A stretch of 64,000 nucleotides of DNA from assembly GCF_901709675.1 (NCBI RefSeq), contig NC_051088.1, positions 13,123,693 to 13,187,692 on the forward strand, read 5' to 3'. Positions 1 to 38,081 of the stretch are shown one piece after another (the first letter of the stretch is position 1; every line of letters starts with the position of its first letter). The position numbers and the translations under genes are program-made. The stretch is from Syngnathus acus (taxonomy: Eukaryota > Chordata > Actinopteri > Syngnathiformes > Syngnathidae). The notes under the pieces were generated by a model that did no database searches, was not told the origin of the DNA, and saw nothing but the letters and a program-made list of their open reading frames with translations.

Positions 1-175
1 TAGAATTTATTTCCTACTTGTGCTGTTATGGAAAAGTTGAAAATATTCTGGAAAGGAGCAAGCAGATGAAGCCGCTTGCACAAACCAAGAAGATGCAGCG
101 GGAAGCGTACATGGTTGTCCAACAATAGCCATAGTATCAACATCACCACCAAATTTCCTTACAAGTATTATTTAG

Positions 176-14447
<14,272 letters not shown>

Positions 14448-14578
14448 CAAAGCCTTCATCATCCCTCTCGTCCCACAGAGGGTCATGACTGAATGTACCT
14501 CAATACCCTCACAGTGAAAGCTGTTGGATGCGACTGCAAAATCGTTGCATTTTGATATTGGTACAAGACATGCAATGG

Positions 14579-14998
14579 AGGGCGGCTCGGAGGCGCACTG
14601 GGTAGCACGTCCGCCTCACAGTTAGGAGGGTGCCGGTTCGATTCCACCTCCGACCCTCCCTGTGTGGAGTTTGCATGTTCTCCCTGAGCCCGCGTGGGTT
14701 TCCTCCCACATCCCAAAAACATGCTTGACAGGCTGATTGGGCATTCCAAATTGCCCCTAGGTGTGGGTGCGAGTGTGGATGGTTGTTCGTCTCTGTGTGC
14801 CCTGCGATTGGCTGGCAACCGGTCCAGGGTGTCCCCCGCCTACTGCCCGATGACCGCTGGGATAGGCTCCAGCACACCCGCAAACCCTGTGGGGACATAG
14901 CGGTGCAGAAGATGGATGGATGGATGGATGGATGGATGGATGGATGGATGGATGGATGGATGGATGGATGGATGGATGGATGGATGGATGGATGGATT
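14579..14998 (+). mobile_element. tRNA-headed SINE in the 3' UTR of nup210 copy 1
   Basis: Full-length member of the same family as 8158: head gggcggctcgg, B box ggttcgattcc, body with tttgcatgttctcc and tcccaaaaacatgc, and a (GGAT)n tail at 14912-14997. It is flanked by an 8-bp duplication, tgcaatgg, at 14571-14578 and 14999-15006. Copy 2 has a single tgcaatgg at the equivalent empty site near 29278. Confidence 0.9.
14912..14997. repeat. (GGAT)n microsatellite
   Basis: About 21 uninterrupted tetranucleotide units forming the 3' tail of the SINE at 14579. The long apparent reading frames across it are low-complexity artefacts. Confidence 0.97.
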
Positions 14999-15753
14999 TG
15001 CAATGGCCTTTAAATGCTTTCGTGTGTGTGGGTGTGTTTGTGCGTGGGTGTGTGTGTGCGTGCGCATAGAACAAAGTTTCAATAGCTCACTGTCCTTGTT
15101 CTGCCATTTGCTGAGTTCTGTTATACAAGCCCACTCCATTGTTCACGAAACTCATATTGTTGCCTGACTTCTAAACATGTTTTTTTTTTTTTTTTTCCAG
15201 TAAGGTTATGCTGTGTATTGGTTGACTTTGCCCACTTATCAGTTTTCTTGTAAACTCAACAGGAGCCACATGCTTTTGTGACGAAAAAACTGACTTGAAA
15301 ATACAAAGAAATGTCCTTTGTTGTTGTAGCCTAAACACATTTTACTGAAAAGCCTACTGAAAGCAATTTAAAATGTGACAAATCCTTCAAATGTGCATCA
15401 TCAGTTCAGTGATATCAGTTTGAGCCATGATGCGTGCAGCTTTTGTTTAATTCATCAATGTGAAACAGTAAAAGATGTTAAGCATCTTTCTTGAGTTGAG
15501 GAGCTTCACTTAAAGAAAACAAAATGTGACAGTCTTCAGGTTTTGTTTGGACCTGCTCAAGATACTGGCATAAAAGACTGGTTTCCGTGAAAATGTCTTG
15601 ATTTTGTTGGCTCAATGTTCACCGTGACGGTATTGGTTTCCTTGTGTGAATATGCCTCTTCAAATAATTGTCGTGATTTTGTTGGGAAAATGTTAACTGT
15701 GATGGTATGTTAAATTTCTGTTTCCCTCCATTGGTTTTCTTGTAAATACGCCA

Positions 15754-15759
15754 AATAAA
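15754..15759 (+). promoter_or_regulatory. Poly(A) signal AATAAA, nup210 copy 1
   Basis: Canonical hexamer in the position equivalent to the copy 2 hexamer at 29602-29607, inside a stretch conserved between the copies (caaataaaagt). Confidence 0.6.
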
Positions 15760-15779
15760 AGTCATTGATTAAAATTCAG

Positions 15780-16555
15780 CAAAGTGTATATACGTATGTT
15801 ATATACTAAAGTGTATATACTAAATGACAATTGAGACGATCCAGCAATAACACACTTTAACATTCTTAAGAATACAATTTTTTGCATTTCTGTTTTGGTT
15901 CATCAAAGTATTACCATCACATATAAAATGTTCTTTAGTATACCAAAGAATGTTGATCCTGTTTAGATTCATAACCCCCCTCCAATTTTTTTTATGACTA
16001 GCACTTCTGGCGGATAACAAGTCAAGGAACGCTATGTTTGTTCAGAAATTCAATGGCACAACGCGGATGAATTTAAAGACATCAAATGAGAATAATCCTT
16101 TATAAAAATTAAAATTGACTGACGCAAACGTGAGTTCTTCATGTTTTTATTGAAAACAACATAGTGCTGACGCCGACGACGCCGTACGACATCGGTTTTT
16201 CGCTTTCCAAATAAGGCGTGCGCGCTCCCGCGGCAGGGGGAACAAAATCTCACGGGGGAACCAAATCAAGCACAACACCGGTTTTCGCCTTTCACTCAGT
16301 GCGTGCGCGCTCCTGGAGTTTGCAAACTTTACATGTTCTCCCTGAGCCCGCGTGGGCACTCCAGTTTCCTCCCGCATCCCAAAAACATGCTTGATGGGCC
16401 GATTGAGCACTGTAAATTGCCCCTAGGTGTGAGTGCGGATGGTTGTTCGTCTCCGATTGGCTGGCAACCTGTTCAGGGTGTCCCCCGCCTGTGGAATATG
16501 ATTTACCCTAGAAAAAAAAAAATCGAAATATTTTTATTTTTTATTTAATCCATGA
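15780..16555. other. Spacer between the two nup210 copies
   Basis: Sequence with no counterpart around copy 1 or after copy 2. It includes a CpG-rich stretch at about 16165-16316 holding two imperfect direct repeats, 16191-16240 and 16277-16315, both containing gtgcgcgctcc. A truncated SINE follows. No gene was recognised. It is the only candidate place for a copy 2 promoter, but no core promoter element is evident. Confidence 0.5.
16313..16490 (+). mobile_element. 5'- and 3'-truncated SINE fragment
   Basis: Matches the internal part of the SINE at 14579 (catgttctccctgagcccgc, tcccaaaaacatgcttga, ggctggcaacc, cagggtgtcccccgcct). It lacks the tRNA head and the GGAT tail. Confidence 0.8.
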
Positions 16556-16995
16556 AATTACCTCCCTCCGTGAAAATTGTGGGGTCTTTAGTTTTTAACG
16601 GTGGGAGCTAATTTAATTGGAAACAAAATGAGGAAGGTGTTGGTCAATTCTTATGACGCATGCGATACGTAGTAGACAAGTCGGCAAAATTCGAATTTGT
16701 TGTACGTACTGTTAAAACGAATTTTAGTTGCTTTTCTTCTGTTCTTTCATCTTCCCTCTGTTGCGTGTTAACCAAAGTCTTGGATTCAAGAGCGGCACAA
16801 CACTGATCAAAGTTGTCTATACCGTGATGCCAACTGTAAATCCTATTTACGTCATCTTAATGACGTTTTTTTCTTTTTTTTTGCACACGTTTTCACACTA
16901 ATATTGGAGCTCACAGCTTTACTGTGACCATCCTTCACAAAATGCTACATAAAGCACATCTGAAGATGTTTCTCTTGTCCTTCTTTTTGTGGCAG

Positions 16996-29153
<12,158 letters not shown>

Positions 29154-29625
29154 CAAAGCCTTCATCATCCCTCTTGTCCCACAGAAGGTCATCCCTGAAT
29201 GTACCTCAATACCCTCACAGTGAAAAGCTGTTGGGTGCGACTGCAAAATCGTTGCATTTCGATATTGGTACAAGACTTGCAATGGCCTTTAAAGGCTTGC
29301 ATGTGTGTGTATGTACATAAAGTATCAATGGCTCAATGTCTTTTTTCTGCCATTTTCTGAGTTTTGGTATACAAGCCCCACTCCATTCAGTTTTTGTTTG
29401 GACCTGCACGAGGTACTGGGACTGAGTATCATTGCTTCACTGCTAAGACTCATTTCTGTGAGTGTCTTGATTTTGTTGAAAAAATGTTAAACGTGGTAAT
29501 GATGGCAGAATACTGTATGCACATTACAGTCATGCCTAACCAGCTCGTAGGAATATATAATGTCCTCCCTCTTGGTTTCCCTCTTTAAATATGCCCCTTC
29601 AAATAAAAGTGATTAAACAAAATTC
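29154..29625 (+). other. 3' UTR of nup210 copy 2 (approximate end)
   Basis: From the stop codon past AATAAA at 29602-29607. It aligns with the copy 1 3' UTR but lacks the SINE and the ~390-nt segment. Homology to copy 1 fades near 29640, the right edge of the duplication. Confidence 0.6.
29602..29607 (+). promoter_or_regulatory. Poly(A) signal AATAAA, nup210 copy 2
   Basis: Canonical hexamer aligned with the copy 1 signal at 15754-15759. Confidence 0.6.
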
Positions 29626-29639
29626 TATTTTGGGCATTA

Positions 29640-32195
29640 TTTTGTCAAAGTTTTTCCTCCACCAACTTTGTTGTTTTGCAATGTTTCCCTCTTGCCTAGG
29701 AAAAGTGTAAAGCCAAAAGGGCTGTTTATAGGGAAGTTCACCCTGCCATGTAGCGCTTGTATAACCACAACATAGGCCCAAGGCAACATAGGCTCTTTTG
29801 TGCAGTATCATTTCAAAGTCTTGACTGAATAAACCACGCAGGGCAGGGCAGCTTGAAGATGTGTACATGTGAAATAAGCTAGCGCTTGCATGAGGCTGCT
29901 TTGACTACTTGGACTCAGTTAAAATGTGAATACATGCAAATGTGGAAGTAACAGTTTCAAAATGGCTGCTATTGGATGTTAGTGGCATGTAAATGTGAGC
30001 CTACAATCCAACTAGGACTCATTAAGGCAGTCAAACCCACCAAGCTCAAATGACATTCACTTCTTTCTCCCAAGGCACACAGTTTGCATAAAGTCGTCCA
30101 CCACCTGTCAGCCCGCCACGCTGGGAGCCGTTGGGCTGCATCCGAGGCGAAGGCAATATGATAGTTCGAAAGGAGGGTGGTCTTTGACACCTGACAGGAT
30201 TGGTAAGGGTCTTTCTTTGGGATTAGCCAGATGGTTTTGGTGAGCAGCATCTCTGTAGAGTCAGGTCAGAGTCTAGAGTGTACTTAATTGTGATTTAGAG
30301 TTTTCATGTGGAAAACGCAGTTTAATCTGGTTTATTTAGATCACAGGCCCGCCGTATCATTTTATATGGCCCACGAAGACAAATTGTGCATCAAATTCGT
30401 GTGTCATTACTAGAATTGCAAATTGTCTTCACTTTTAATATCTTTTTTTAAAAATATTTGACCAGTTTTTACTCGTCTGATTTGAAAACGAGTTATTTGT
30501 CAGTTTGTTTTGTAGCTTTGACTGTATATAATATGAGGTGCTCATACATTTATTTGGGTTGACAGTCATAATGGCCCTCCGAAAGAAGCTATGACTACAA
30601 TGCGGCCCGCGGAAAAAATGAGTTTGACACCCCTGATTTAGATAAACACAAGGTTTTAAATCAACCTTTAATGTTTTGTTCAAAACCTGACAGATGGTTT
30701 GTTCGACAAGAGTCAATATAACAATATGAGAACTATAGATCAACTATAGTTGAAGCTGTTTGGAAGTGAGGAGACACTGGATAAAATTGGACAGACGTCT
30801 GTTTTATATATATCCTTTAGGGACCGATGAGATCAATAAGTGACATGAAAACAGTCAACACAAATGAAAGCCTTCAATGCTCTTTTTAGTTGTTTTTTTT
30901 AATCAGGTCCCATAAAACTGCAAGTAATATATTATCCACACTAATTTCATCCGTTGTTTACCACCTTACAGGCAGTAACTTATTTTTTTTATCGACTATA
31001 AACCATGCTTCGAGTTTAACGGTTTCCACTATCGAAAAACATGCCCCCCGAGCAGACAACTTCTGTCCTGCACTAATACCGGCTCTGTTTTTGACCGCCA
31101 AACAGGTTATTGCTTTTGTCTATCATCTTACAAGACAAAATACATTGAGTTAAGAGGACTTTTTGGAAAAAAAGGATGTCATGGGAAAACACTGAAGCTA
31201 AACTATCATTTTTATGTAGTGATGCAGCCTGTTCTGACAAATTTCAAGCGGGACTTTTTGTGAAAACACCATGCTTGTTGCACATGTTTGCATTAAAAAA
31301 AAAAAAAAGTTTCACTTGATGGTCATCAGGAAAAGGTTTTTCACTTTTCCAGGTTCATCTGCCTTTGCTCGGGGTATTATTTAAATATAAAAGTCAGGGA
31401 AAGCTTTAATAGCACTCTTGGCAAATTGATGGTATTACTAATGCAATTAATACTCAAACTCAGTCATAGCGTCATATATTAAAATTTTCACAATGCACAT
31501 TCAAAAACAATTGTTTGCCAGCATGCACATCTCATTATCACTTGTCAAACACTATTTATCTTTAGAGCAATTGCATAAAGTTGTATTATAAAGCTGTTCA
31601 GCAATTAACAATCACAGTGGGAGTGGGAGGTCTTTTGCTGATTGGGGCCCAGGGTTGTAATAGTTTTGGATTTCACATTTATAGTTGTTTCTATTTATTT
31701 ATGCATTCACTTTTTAGAATTCGGTTAATTTTAATTATTTTTTTAGATTGTGTGTTCGTTTTTAATAGCGTTTCAATGCTTCATTTTAGTTAAATTAAAA
31801 AATATTTTTTGCGTTATTTTTTTCCCCAATTACAGTACAAGGAGTACTTGTTGAATGCAAGATTATTGCTAGAATTATAGTTTCATAACCAAAATATAGT
31901 TTCAGTTAGTTTTTTATAAAGCATTTTTGTTCTTTTCCCACTTATTTTAATTGTAGTTATTTGTTACTTTTCATAATCTTTCCCTCGGGTTCAGTCAAGG
32001 AAGCATGGATGGATGAATTGGTGGTTTGATGGATTGATAGATTGGTTGAGTCATCACGTCGATCGACTTTGAGAATTGTGATATTAGTGGGTTGCATGTG
32101 ATAATAAACGGAAGCTAAATGTGGGTCAGCGCGTAATCTGTCCTGAGCCATAATGCGCTCAACGCGACCTGCTGTCAGATTCATAAAACTTGTAA
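29640..32195. other. Intergenic region between nup210 copy 2 and iqsec1
   Basis: AT-rich non-coding sequence. I see one hAT-type MITE (30342-30635), poly(A) runs, and an AT-rich tract at about 31630-31960 resembling diffuse fish repeats. No open frame resembles a known protein. Confidence 0.6.
30342..30635 (-). mobile_element. hAT-type MITE
   Basis: The right end reads gtttgacacccctg, the inverted terminal repeat caggggtgtcaaac of a widespread vertebrate hAT-like MITE. It is flanked by a perfect 8-bp duplication, atttagat, at 30334-30341 and 30636-30643. The interior shares sequence in opposite orientation with 44365-44695. The left terminal repeat is decayed. Confidence 0.85.
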
Positions 32196-32548
32196 ACTCC
32201 GCCCACCTGACAGCCGGCGTCTGTTTACAGAAAGTCGCGGCGGCGGTGGCGGCGGCGTGCAAGTGGACGTGCCAACCTCGCGGAGCGAGATCAACGCCTT
32301 GGTGTTATTAAGCCCGTCCGTCACATGTGGCTACGAGCTCAATGTGACGTTGACGCTTTGTACGTGAGCGACATCCGTTGGTTGAGTGTCCGGAAAGCCT
32401 CGTAAGAACGCTTTTATTCGGGATTCCGCTGTCACCAGCAATGGCGAGGCGTAAAAAGCGCAACAACCCGCCTGAGTATTGTGCTTGAAGCTGCTGGCTG
32501 GCCGGAGCGTCGCTCAAACACGCGAGCCGCTTCCTGCGCCACGACGAC
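32195..32548 (+). promoter_or_regulatory. CpG-rich promoter/5' UTR region of the iqsec gene
   Basis: CpG and GC content rise sharply from about 32195 (for example aaagtcgcggcggcggtggc) and stay high through the first coding exon, against AT-rich surroundings. This suggests a CpG-island promoter. No clear TATA box. A 15-codon upstream ORF lies at 32441-32488. Confidence 0.6.
32441..32488 (+). other. Short upstream ORF in the putative iqsec 5' leader
   Basis: ATG GCG AGG with strong context (A at -3, G at +4), ending in TGA after 15 codons, 60 nt before the main ATG and in frame with it but separated by the stop. If it lies in the mRNA it could dampen translation of the main frame. Confidence 0.4.
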
Positions 32549-32811
32549 ATGGACAGCCCGGGCGCCGAGAACCCCGGCAGGGCTGCGGAGTATTTACAAG
32601 AGCTCAACAAGATCATCGAGACGCAGCAGGAGTTGCTGGAGAGGCAACGGGCGCGGATCGAGGAGCTGGAGCGGCAAGTGTGCGACTTGTGCGCGGAAAA
32701 CGGTTGCCTGAAGGAGCGCTACCAGCGGCACCTGACAAGCTGCAGGCTGCTGCAAGGCGCCGACAGCCCCCACTTGCTCGGGGCCATCCAGGAGCATATC
32801 ACGCATGACAA
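32549..32811 (+). CDS. iqsec1: First coding exon of an IQSEC-family Arf guanine-exchange factor (iqsec1-like, long isoform)
   Basis: IQSEC proteins (BRAG family) load GTP on Arf6 through Sec7-PH domains and bind calmodulin through an IQ motif, acting at synapses and adhesions. This exon encodes only the N-terminal coiled coil. [20 protein letters not shown] followed by [20 protein letters not shown] aligns with the IQSEC2 N-terminus ([32 protein letters not shown] region) and similarly with IQSEC3. Heptad spacing runs over about residues 13-60. ATG at 32549 has A at -3 (cgacgacATGG) and sits in a CpG-rich region. The exon ends at 32811 before gtaagc, phase 2. Human IQSEC1 lies downstream of NUP210 in the same orientation, which favours iqsec1. 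The remaining exons are beyond the window. Confidence 0.82.
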
Positions 32812-32999
32812 GTAAGCCCTAAGCCTCTTTGCCTGCTGCTGGCTCAACGTTCACTGCAGCCAATCAAGTTGCTGCTAAAATGGGAGCCCAACTACCTTTC
32901 GCGTTTGTGTGCATGTTGTTTGTGGACATTTATGGACCAAGTATAAATATTCTTGGCACAGAAAAACTTTTGGTCACACATTTGGGTTGGTATCTAGCC

Positions 33000-35900
33000 C
33001 ATGGAGGAACAGGTTAACACACACCCCTGTCAACACAACCCTGTATATAACAAATCTAAATAAACCAGGAACAAGTGGTATTTTTGACCAATAATAAAAA
33101 CTGGTTAAACACATCATTTTATTTCCAAACAATGTAAAAATGATTTCATGTTGGTTAATGTCAGAAAAGACCAATAGTTCTGGAATGCCCATCCCTCTAT
33201 TCATGCCCACTTCACCCTCTGAAAGTATCAAAACAATCCCCTCTGTATTTGAGATTTTATAGCCGCTAAGCCTTTTCGCTACAAAGTCAGTCAGTTCAGA
33301 TAATCATAGCGTCAACATAAACAACTACCAGAAGTCACCAAAATTCAAATGCACATCATTACATAAACCACTACAGAAAGTCTGCAAGTGCACATCATAC
33401 CCCATCAAGCTAAATTATTTTCTTCGCCCTAATCGTTTTGATTTGATGGCCTAAAGTGTTTTCCCCTCTCTCTTTAAAAAAAGCTAAACATCATTTGATG
33501 TCAGAAACCTGCCCTCAATCTCAACCAAAATCTATGTGGGCAGTACTGAATTATGTCTTTGTGTACAGGACACACTTTTTTTGTGTAGAAATCAATTCAT
33601 TAGTGGTCACACACATTCTATATCACAGTTGGTGTGTGTTACCCGTGATACTAAAGAAAGAAATCGGATTCATCTGGTTCCATAACTTAACAGACTCAAG
33701 CCATAAAGCCCAAGACCGGTCCTAAAAGTCTATTTGACATGCATGGTCAGCCACATTAATCCGTGATATAAGGAATACAAAGGTTGCAGCTCTAAGGGGG
33801 AAAAGGAGCATTTGTTATGTAACCAGCAAGGCTTTACAAGAGTGCAAATCTCTCTGCCAATGTCCATGTAATAGCCTCACTAATGAAATTGTCCTGAAAT
33901 GACCACAATACTCGATGCTCTTGTTCCTCTCCAAATACTTTTGGATACATAAGCAGATCTGAAACAGAAAGTAAAGTAAATAGCAGCGCTCAATAGATTG
34001 GGCACTTTGACAATTCATAGGATTTTTCATTTCCATTTTCTACATCCCTTGTCCACATCATCAAATCCCATCTGGCTGTGGTGGGATGCAGGGTATGCGC
34101 TAGACTGGTCATCTACCAAGAGCAGACACTGGAAAGTTAAAATGGTGTTTTTTTTTGTGATCCATTAAGTTTGAATGAAAGCATGTCCTCTTTGACAGAA
34201 GTACGATTGTTATGATATGGCCGTGTCTGCAGGCAGCACAGCTTCAGATAGGGATTGTCTGTACTGTCAAGTCGAATCCGCGTCAAGCTTCATTTTTGCA
34301 GAAGAATTCAGCATTCAGCCTTTTAACTTCCCTTTTGACTGTTTGCTGGCTCACGTGATGGTGCCTTGACCTTTGTGGCTGATGTCATGAAGACCCATGA
34401 CAGCAAATCCATAGCGGTGACCGATGCACATGTCTTTACGAGCTGGTGATAGCAGAAGATGATGATTTAAATCTGACCTTTAGTGAACTTAGGGTTTAAA
34501 TTTCGGTCACACAGTGTAGTTTTTGTTTAAAGTTTGTGTCTACCTGTTACGCTGTCTGAATGCTGACAGTCCAATTATGGGAAACCGAGTTTTTTTGTTT
34601 TTTTTTAAAGAGATTGAGATTTGTTAAACGAAAAATGAAAAAATGCCTATATTTGAAAAAATATCACCATGGTGATTATGGTACAATTTGTGCATCATAA
34701 AGACATACAATAAAATGAATACTTTCTTTTATCTGATGTTGACCACGACACAAGTGTAGCCTTGCAAGCCAGACCAATGATTTACGATTGGAAAAAAATC
34801 ATCTTATTTTGAAAATTTTTTTTGCATTAATACTCTGGTTTTAATGACTCTTTGTGTTTCTAATTATTTCAAACTGAGTTCAATGAAAACAAACAACGGT
34901 GTCTCTCTCGCGCGCTCCATTTTGAATGTTGTGAAGATGGACTTAATCAGTCAGTTAGTTAGTCAGTTAGTCAAACCTTAAGCTTGGGCCCTTTGGAAGG
35001 TTACATAAATCAAATCTATAATTTGTTGGTGTTTTTTTAGGCCTATTAGCAGTTGTAGTAGTGGCTGTAGTAAAGGTGTTAGCCTTCTAGCTGGCAGACT
35101 AGTTTTTTGTTGACAAAGGATGCACCTACATCATGTTGCAATTCAAGGCAAAGTTCAAGATTGCACTGCCTACCATGAAAAAAAAAGCTTGTGTAAAGTT
35201 ATTTGGGGGCTGGCCTAGGACACTTTTGAAGCTAGCTAACTGGTTTAAAAATATTCACAAACCATATCAGCGTCATGAGGTTGTCTGTATTGCCCCCCCC
35301 CCCCCCCACCTATCACTAATCTATCAAAATCCATAATGGAAATAAATTTGTGAAGAGGTCATACATCTGGGAATAGTTGTACATTTTGTTACATTAGGTT
35401 AATTGCTTTCAATCAAATAACAAAATGAATCAATAGTACTGTCATGTCTGTACCTCTAATTATCAGCATTATGGGAGATGGGATAGCTTTGCTTGAAATT
35501 GAGGCGATTCAGTTTTAAAGGCAGCCAAGTCTTCTTCCACCTCTAAATCCCTCTAATTAACATTTTATATCAGATTTCTCCTCTTCGGGATGAGTTTCCG
35601 GATGCGTGCTTCTTTGTCGATCCTGAAGGGAAAATTAGACATGATGCATCTTGCTGTGAGGCAGTCAAAGTGATCTCAAGCAGGGTGTTTTATTTGATAA
35701 ACATGAAGCTTATAGTGAGCCTTAAAGCTCAAACTGTGTAGGAAAAACTGCGTTCCATTGTGTGCTATTCCCATCCCCAAATTACCTCACATGATTTACA
35801 TCAACGCTGAACTTGTTTTATGGTATCAATGGTACTTCTCTTTTTGCCGTGTAAATGAATCCATTCTACCTTTCAGTGCTTGCAGGTTGTTATGATGAAT

Positions 35901-37772
35901 CCAGTTTAATTTGATGTTGAAAAACACTTCACAATTATGAGTTTGGCTTTACTCCAGGCTGACAGTGAGTTTATACTGAGAAGTAAAGCGACTTGTAAGC
36001 TACTGTTCGGTCTACAAATTCCCGTGGTCTGCAAAATATTTCGCAAAATGGCGTATCATTGCCAACACAACCAATATTTTTGTCAGAGAAACATCATGTC
36101 GCATTTGACACGTTTGCATGTTGGTCAGCTTCTCCGTCCAAAATCAAGTCCAGAGAGTCGAACATGTGATGTGCTGCTGATAGTGAGTCCTGTGGATGAG
36201 TCAACAGATTAGCACTAAAGTAATTTGGCCACATTGTTGATCAGAAATTTGAAATATTCAAGTCCTGCACAAGTATTGGAATGAAGCTAATAAATGTACG
36301 CTCAACCGTAGCTGTCCTTGCTGCTGTCGTGAGACCGTCTGTGCATTCCAAGTGGAAAATTCTGCTTTCCTGACTTCTAAATAAAGCTTATGTAAACGGA
36401 AAATTTATGTAAGCCCGCAGGTAGGGATTCAAATTCACATGCCTATCAGGTTTCCTGATAGTTGAGTGCCGAGCCGTCTCTGGTCTGATACAATTTACGC
36501 TGACCTACCCTAGACGACGGGTTTCACTCCCGATGGTGTTTGTTTGGTTGCATCACGTTGGTATGAGCTGACAGGCGCCACCAAATCGACTGACACATTC
36601 CTGCTCTCAACATTGGTGATAAATGGCATTTTGTTGCAGTCTGCCACCCCCACAGGTGCTCCGCTCCATTACAGCCACTGTAAAGTGATCACAGGTCATA
36701 AATGAATCTGTGGAAAAAGCATTTGTTTTGACGAATGTTTTTTTTGTATTACCGGCATAGAAGGAGGGTGCTTTAATCAGAGCTGCATCGAAGCTGTCCT
36801 CTGGGATTTCGAGCGGAATAGTGTCTGAGAGTACTTTGATTTCTTATCTCAATGCTGGTGGATGCATCTGTTTGTGAATGTTTCGCATTCAAACCTTGTC
36901 CCAAGCCGGTAAGGCAGCCGGGTGAACAATATTTGGCATGCGAATGCGACGGCTAGACCAGTGATGAGCAGATTTGTCTCTTGCCACTTTGCTCTAAGCT
37001 TACAAAAATATCTGAGCTGCTTCACATTACTTTCTTTTTTCTTTTTTTTACCCCCCTTCTGTTGCTTCATCTGAAATGAATTCTGGTCATGATGACAAGG
37101 CATTGGCTGCAAATAACATACGGTGCTTCGCAATTATTTTCTCTTTTGCCCCCCGGAAGAAGAAAATATTTCATGCACGCCCAACTCCCCTCAGTGACTA
37201 TGAATGGCTTCATTTGTCTATAAAATTGTAATTGTATGTCCACATCTGCATATCATTGTATCCTAATTAACATGTTCCTTTGGGTTACACCTCCCCCCCG
37301 GCATGGCACTGCGCCCTCCCAGGTCCCTATTATTTGAGGACTGCTGAACGTAATGAACGTAACTGAAAAGAAATTGTTTAAATATTTTTTTAAACAGAAC
37401 TGCTAGTAAATATTTTTAGATTTTTTTTGCATTGATTACGTTGAATCTGCTCTCATTAATAATAATAATAATAATAATAATTAGGAATTTTATGAGTAAA
37501 TGTTTAGGTTCAACAACATGTGGATTTTTTGTTAAATATCTATAATTTACGATGCAGGGTAAAATCACTATTGCTGAAAAACTATCAAAAAGAAAAAACC
37601 TGCTGCTCGAAAAACAATGTCTACATTGTCTACATGTCAAAAATAGGTTTAGTGACAAACTGATTATAAATTGCTGGCTGTATGTATTAATTATTTTTCT
37701 TGTGGCACTATTCCAAAAGTGTTAGTGCTTGATAGGTGAATAAAGTAACGTATGCTGGTGTAATAATTTGGT
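33000..37772. other. Intronic stretch without recognised genes
   Basis: Mostly AT-rich unique sequence. Small items seen: a possible degenerate SINE body on the - strand at about 34029-34130, a short gtcagttagttagtcagtta tandem at about 34945-34975, a poly(C) run at about 35295-35308, and an (AAT)n run at 37456-37481. Confidence 0.5.
37456..37481. repeat. (AAT)n microsatellite
   Basis: About eight uninterrupted trinucleotide units. Confidence 0.9.
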
Positions 37773-37774
37773 TA

Positions 37775-38081
37775 CCGTATTTTCCGCACTATAAGGCGCA
37801 CCTAAAAGCCTCCAATTTTCTCAAAAGCCGACAGTGAGCCTTATAATCAGGTGCGCCTTATATATGGACCAATATTGAGCCACTACAGCAGGCGTGTCCA
37901 AAGTCCGGCCCGCGGGCCAAATGTATATATCTTATATATGGACAAAATTTTAAAATGGGCCATTCATTGAGGGTGCGCCTTATAATCCGGTGCGCCTTAT
38001 ATATGGACAAAGTTTTAAAATGGGTCATTCATTGAAGGTGCGCCTTATAATCCGGTGCGCCTTATAGTGCGGAAAATACGG
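37775..38081. mobile_element. TA-flanked MITE with internal tandem duplication
   Basis: The ends ccgtattttccgcactataa and ttatagtgcggaaaatacgg are perfect inverted repeats, flanked by TA at 37773-37774 and 38082-38083. Two tandem 65-bp units lie at 37931-37995 and 37996-38060. A fragment at about 37890-37926 (caggcgtgtccaaagtccgg) looks like a remnant of the hAT-type MITE family inserted inside. The superfamily is not certain from the ends alone. Confidence 0.85.

Larger units (their letters stand above)
14448..15775 (+). other. 3' UTR of nup210 copy 1 (approximate end)
   Basis: Sequence from the stop codon to just past the AATAAA at 15754-15759. It carries a SINE insertion (14579-14998). 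The part around 15140-15535 is missing from copy 2, so it is either a copy 1 insertion or a copy 2 deletion. Similarity to the copy 2 3' flank resumes near 15537 and stops near 15780, which marks the right edge of the duplicated block. The cleavage site itself cannot be seen. Confidence 0.6.

Noticed and set aside
14509-15167. Several frames of 76-164 codons on both strands
   Set aside because: Translations of the (GGAT)n tract and SINE body; repetitive MDGW or PSIH motifs only.
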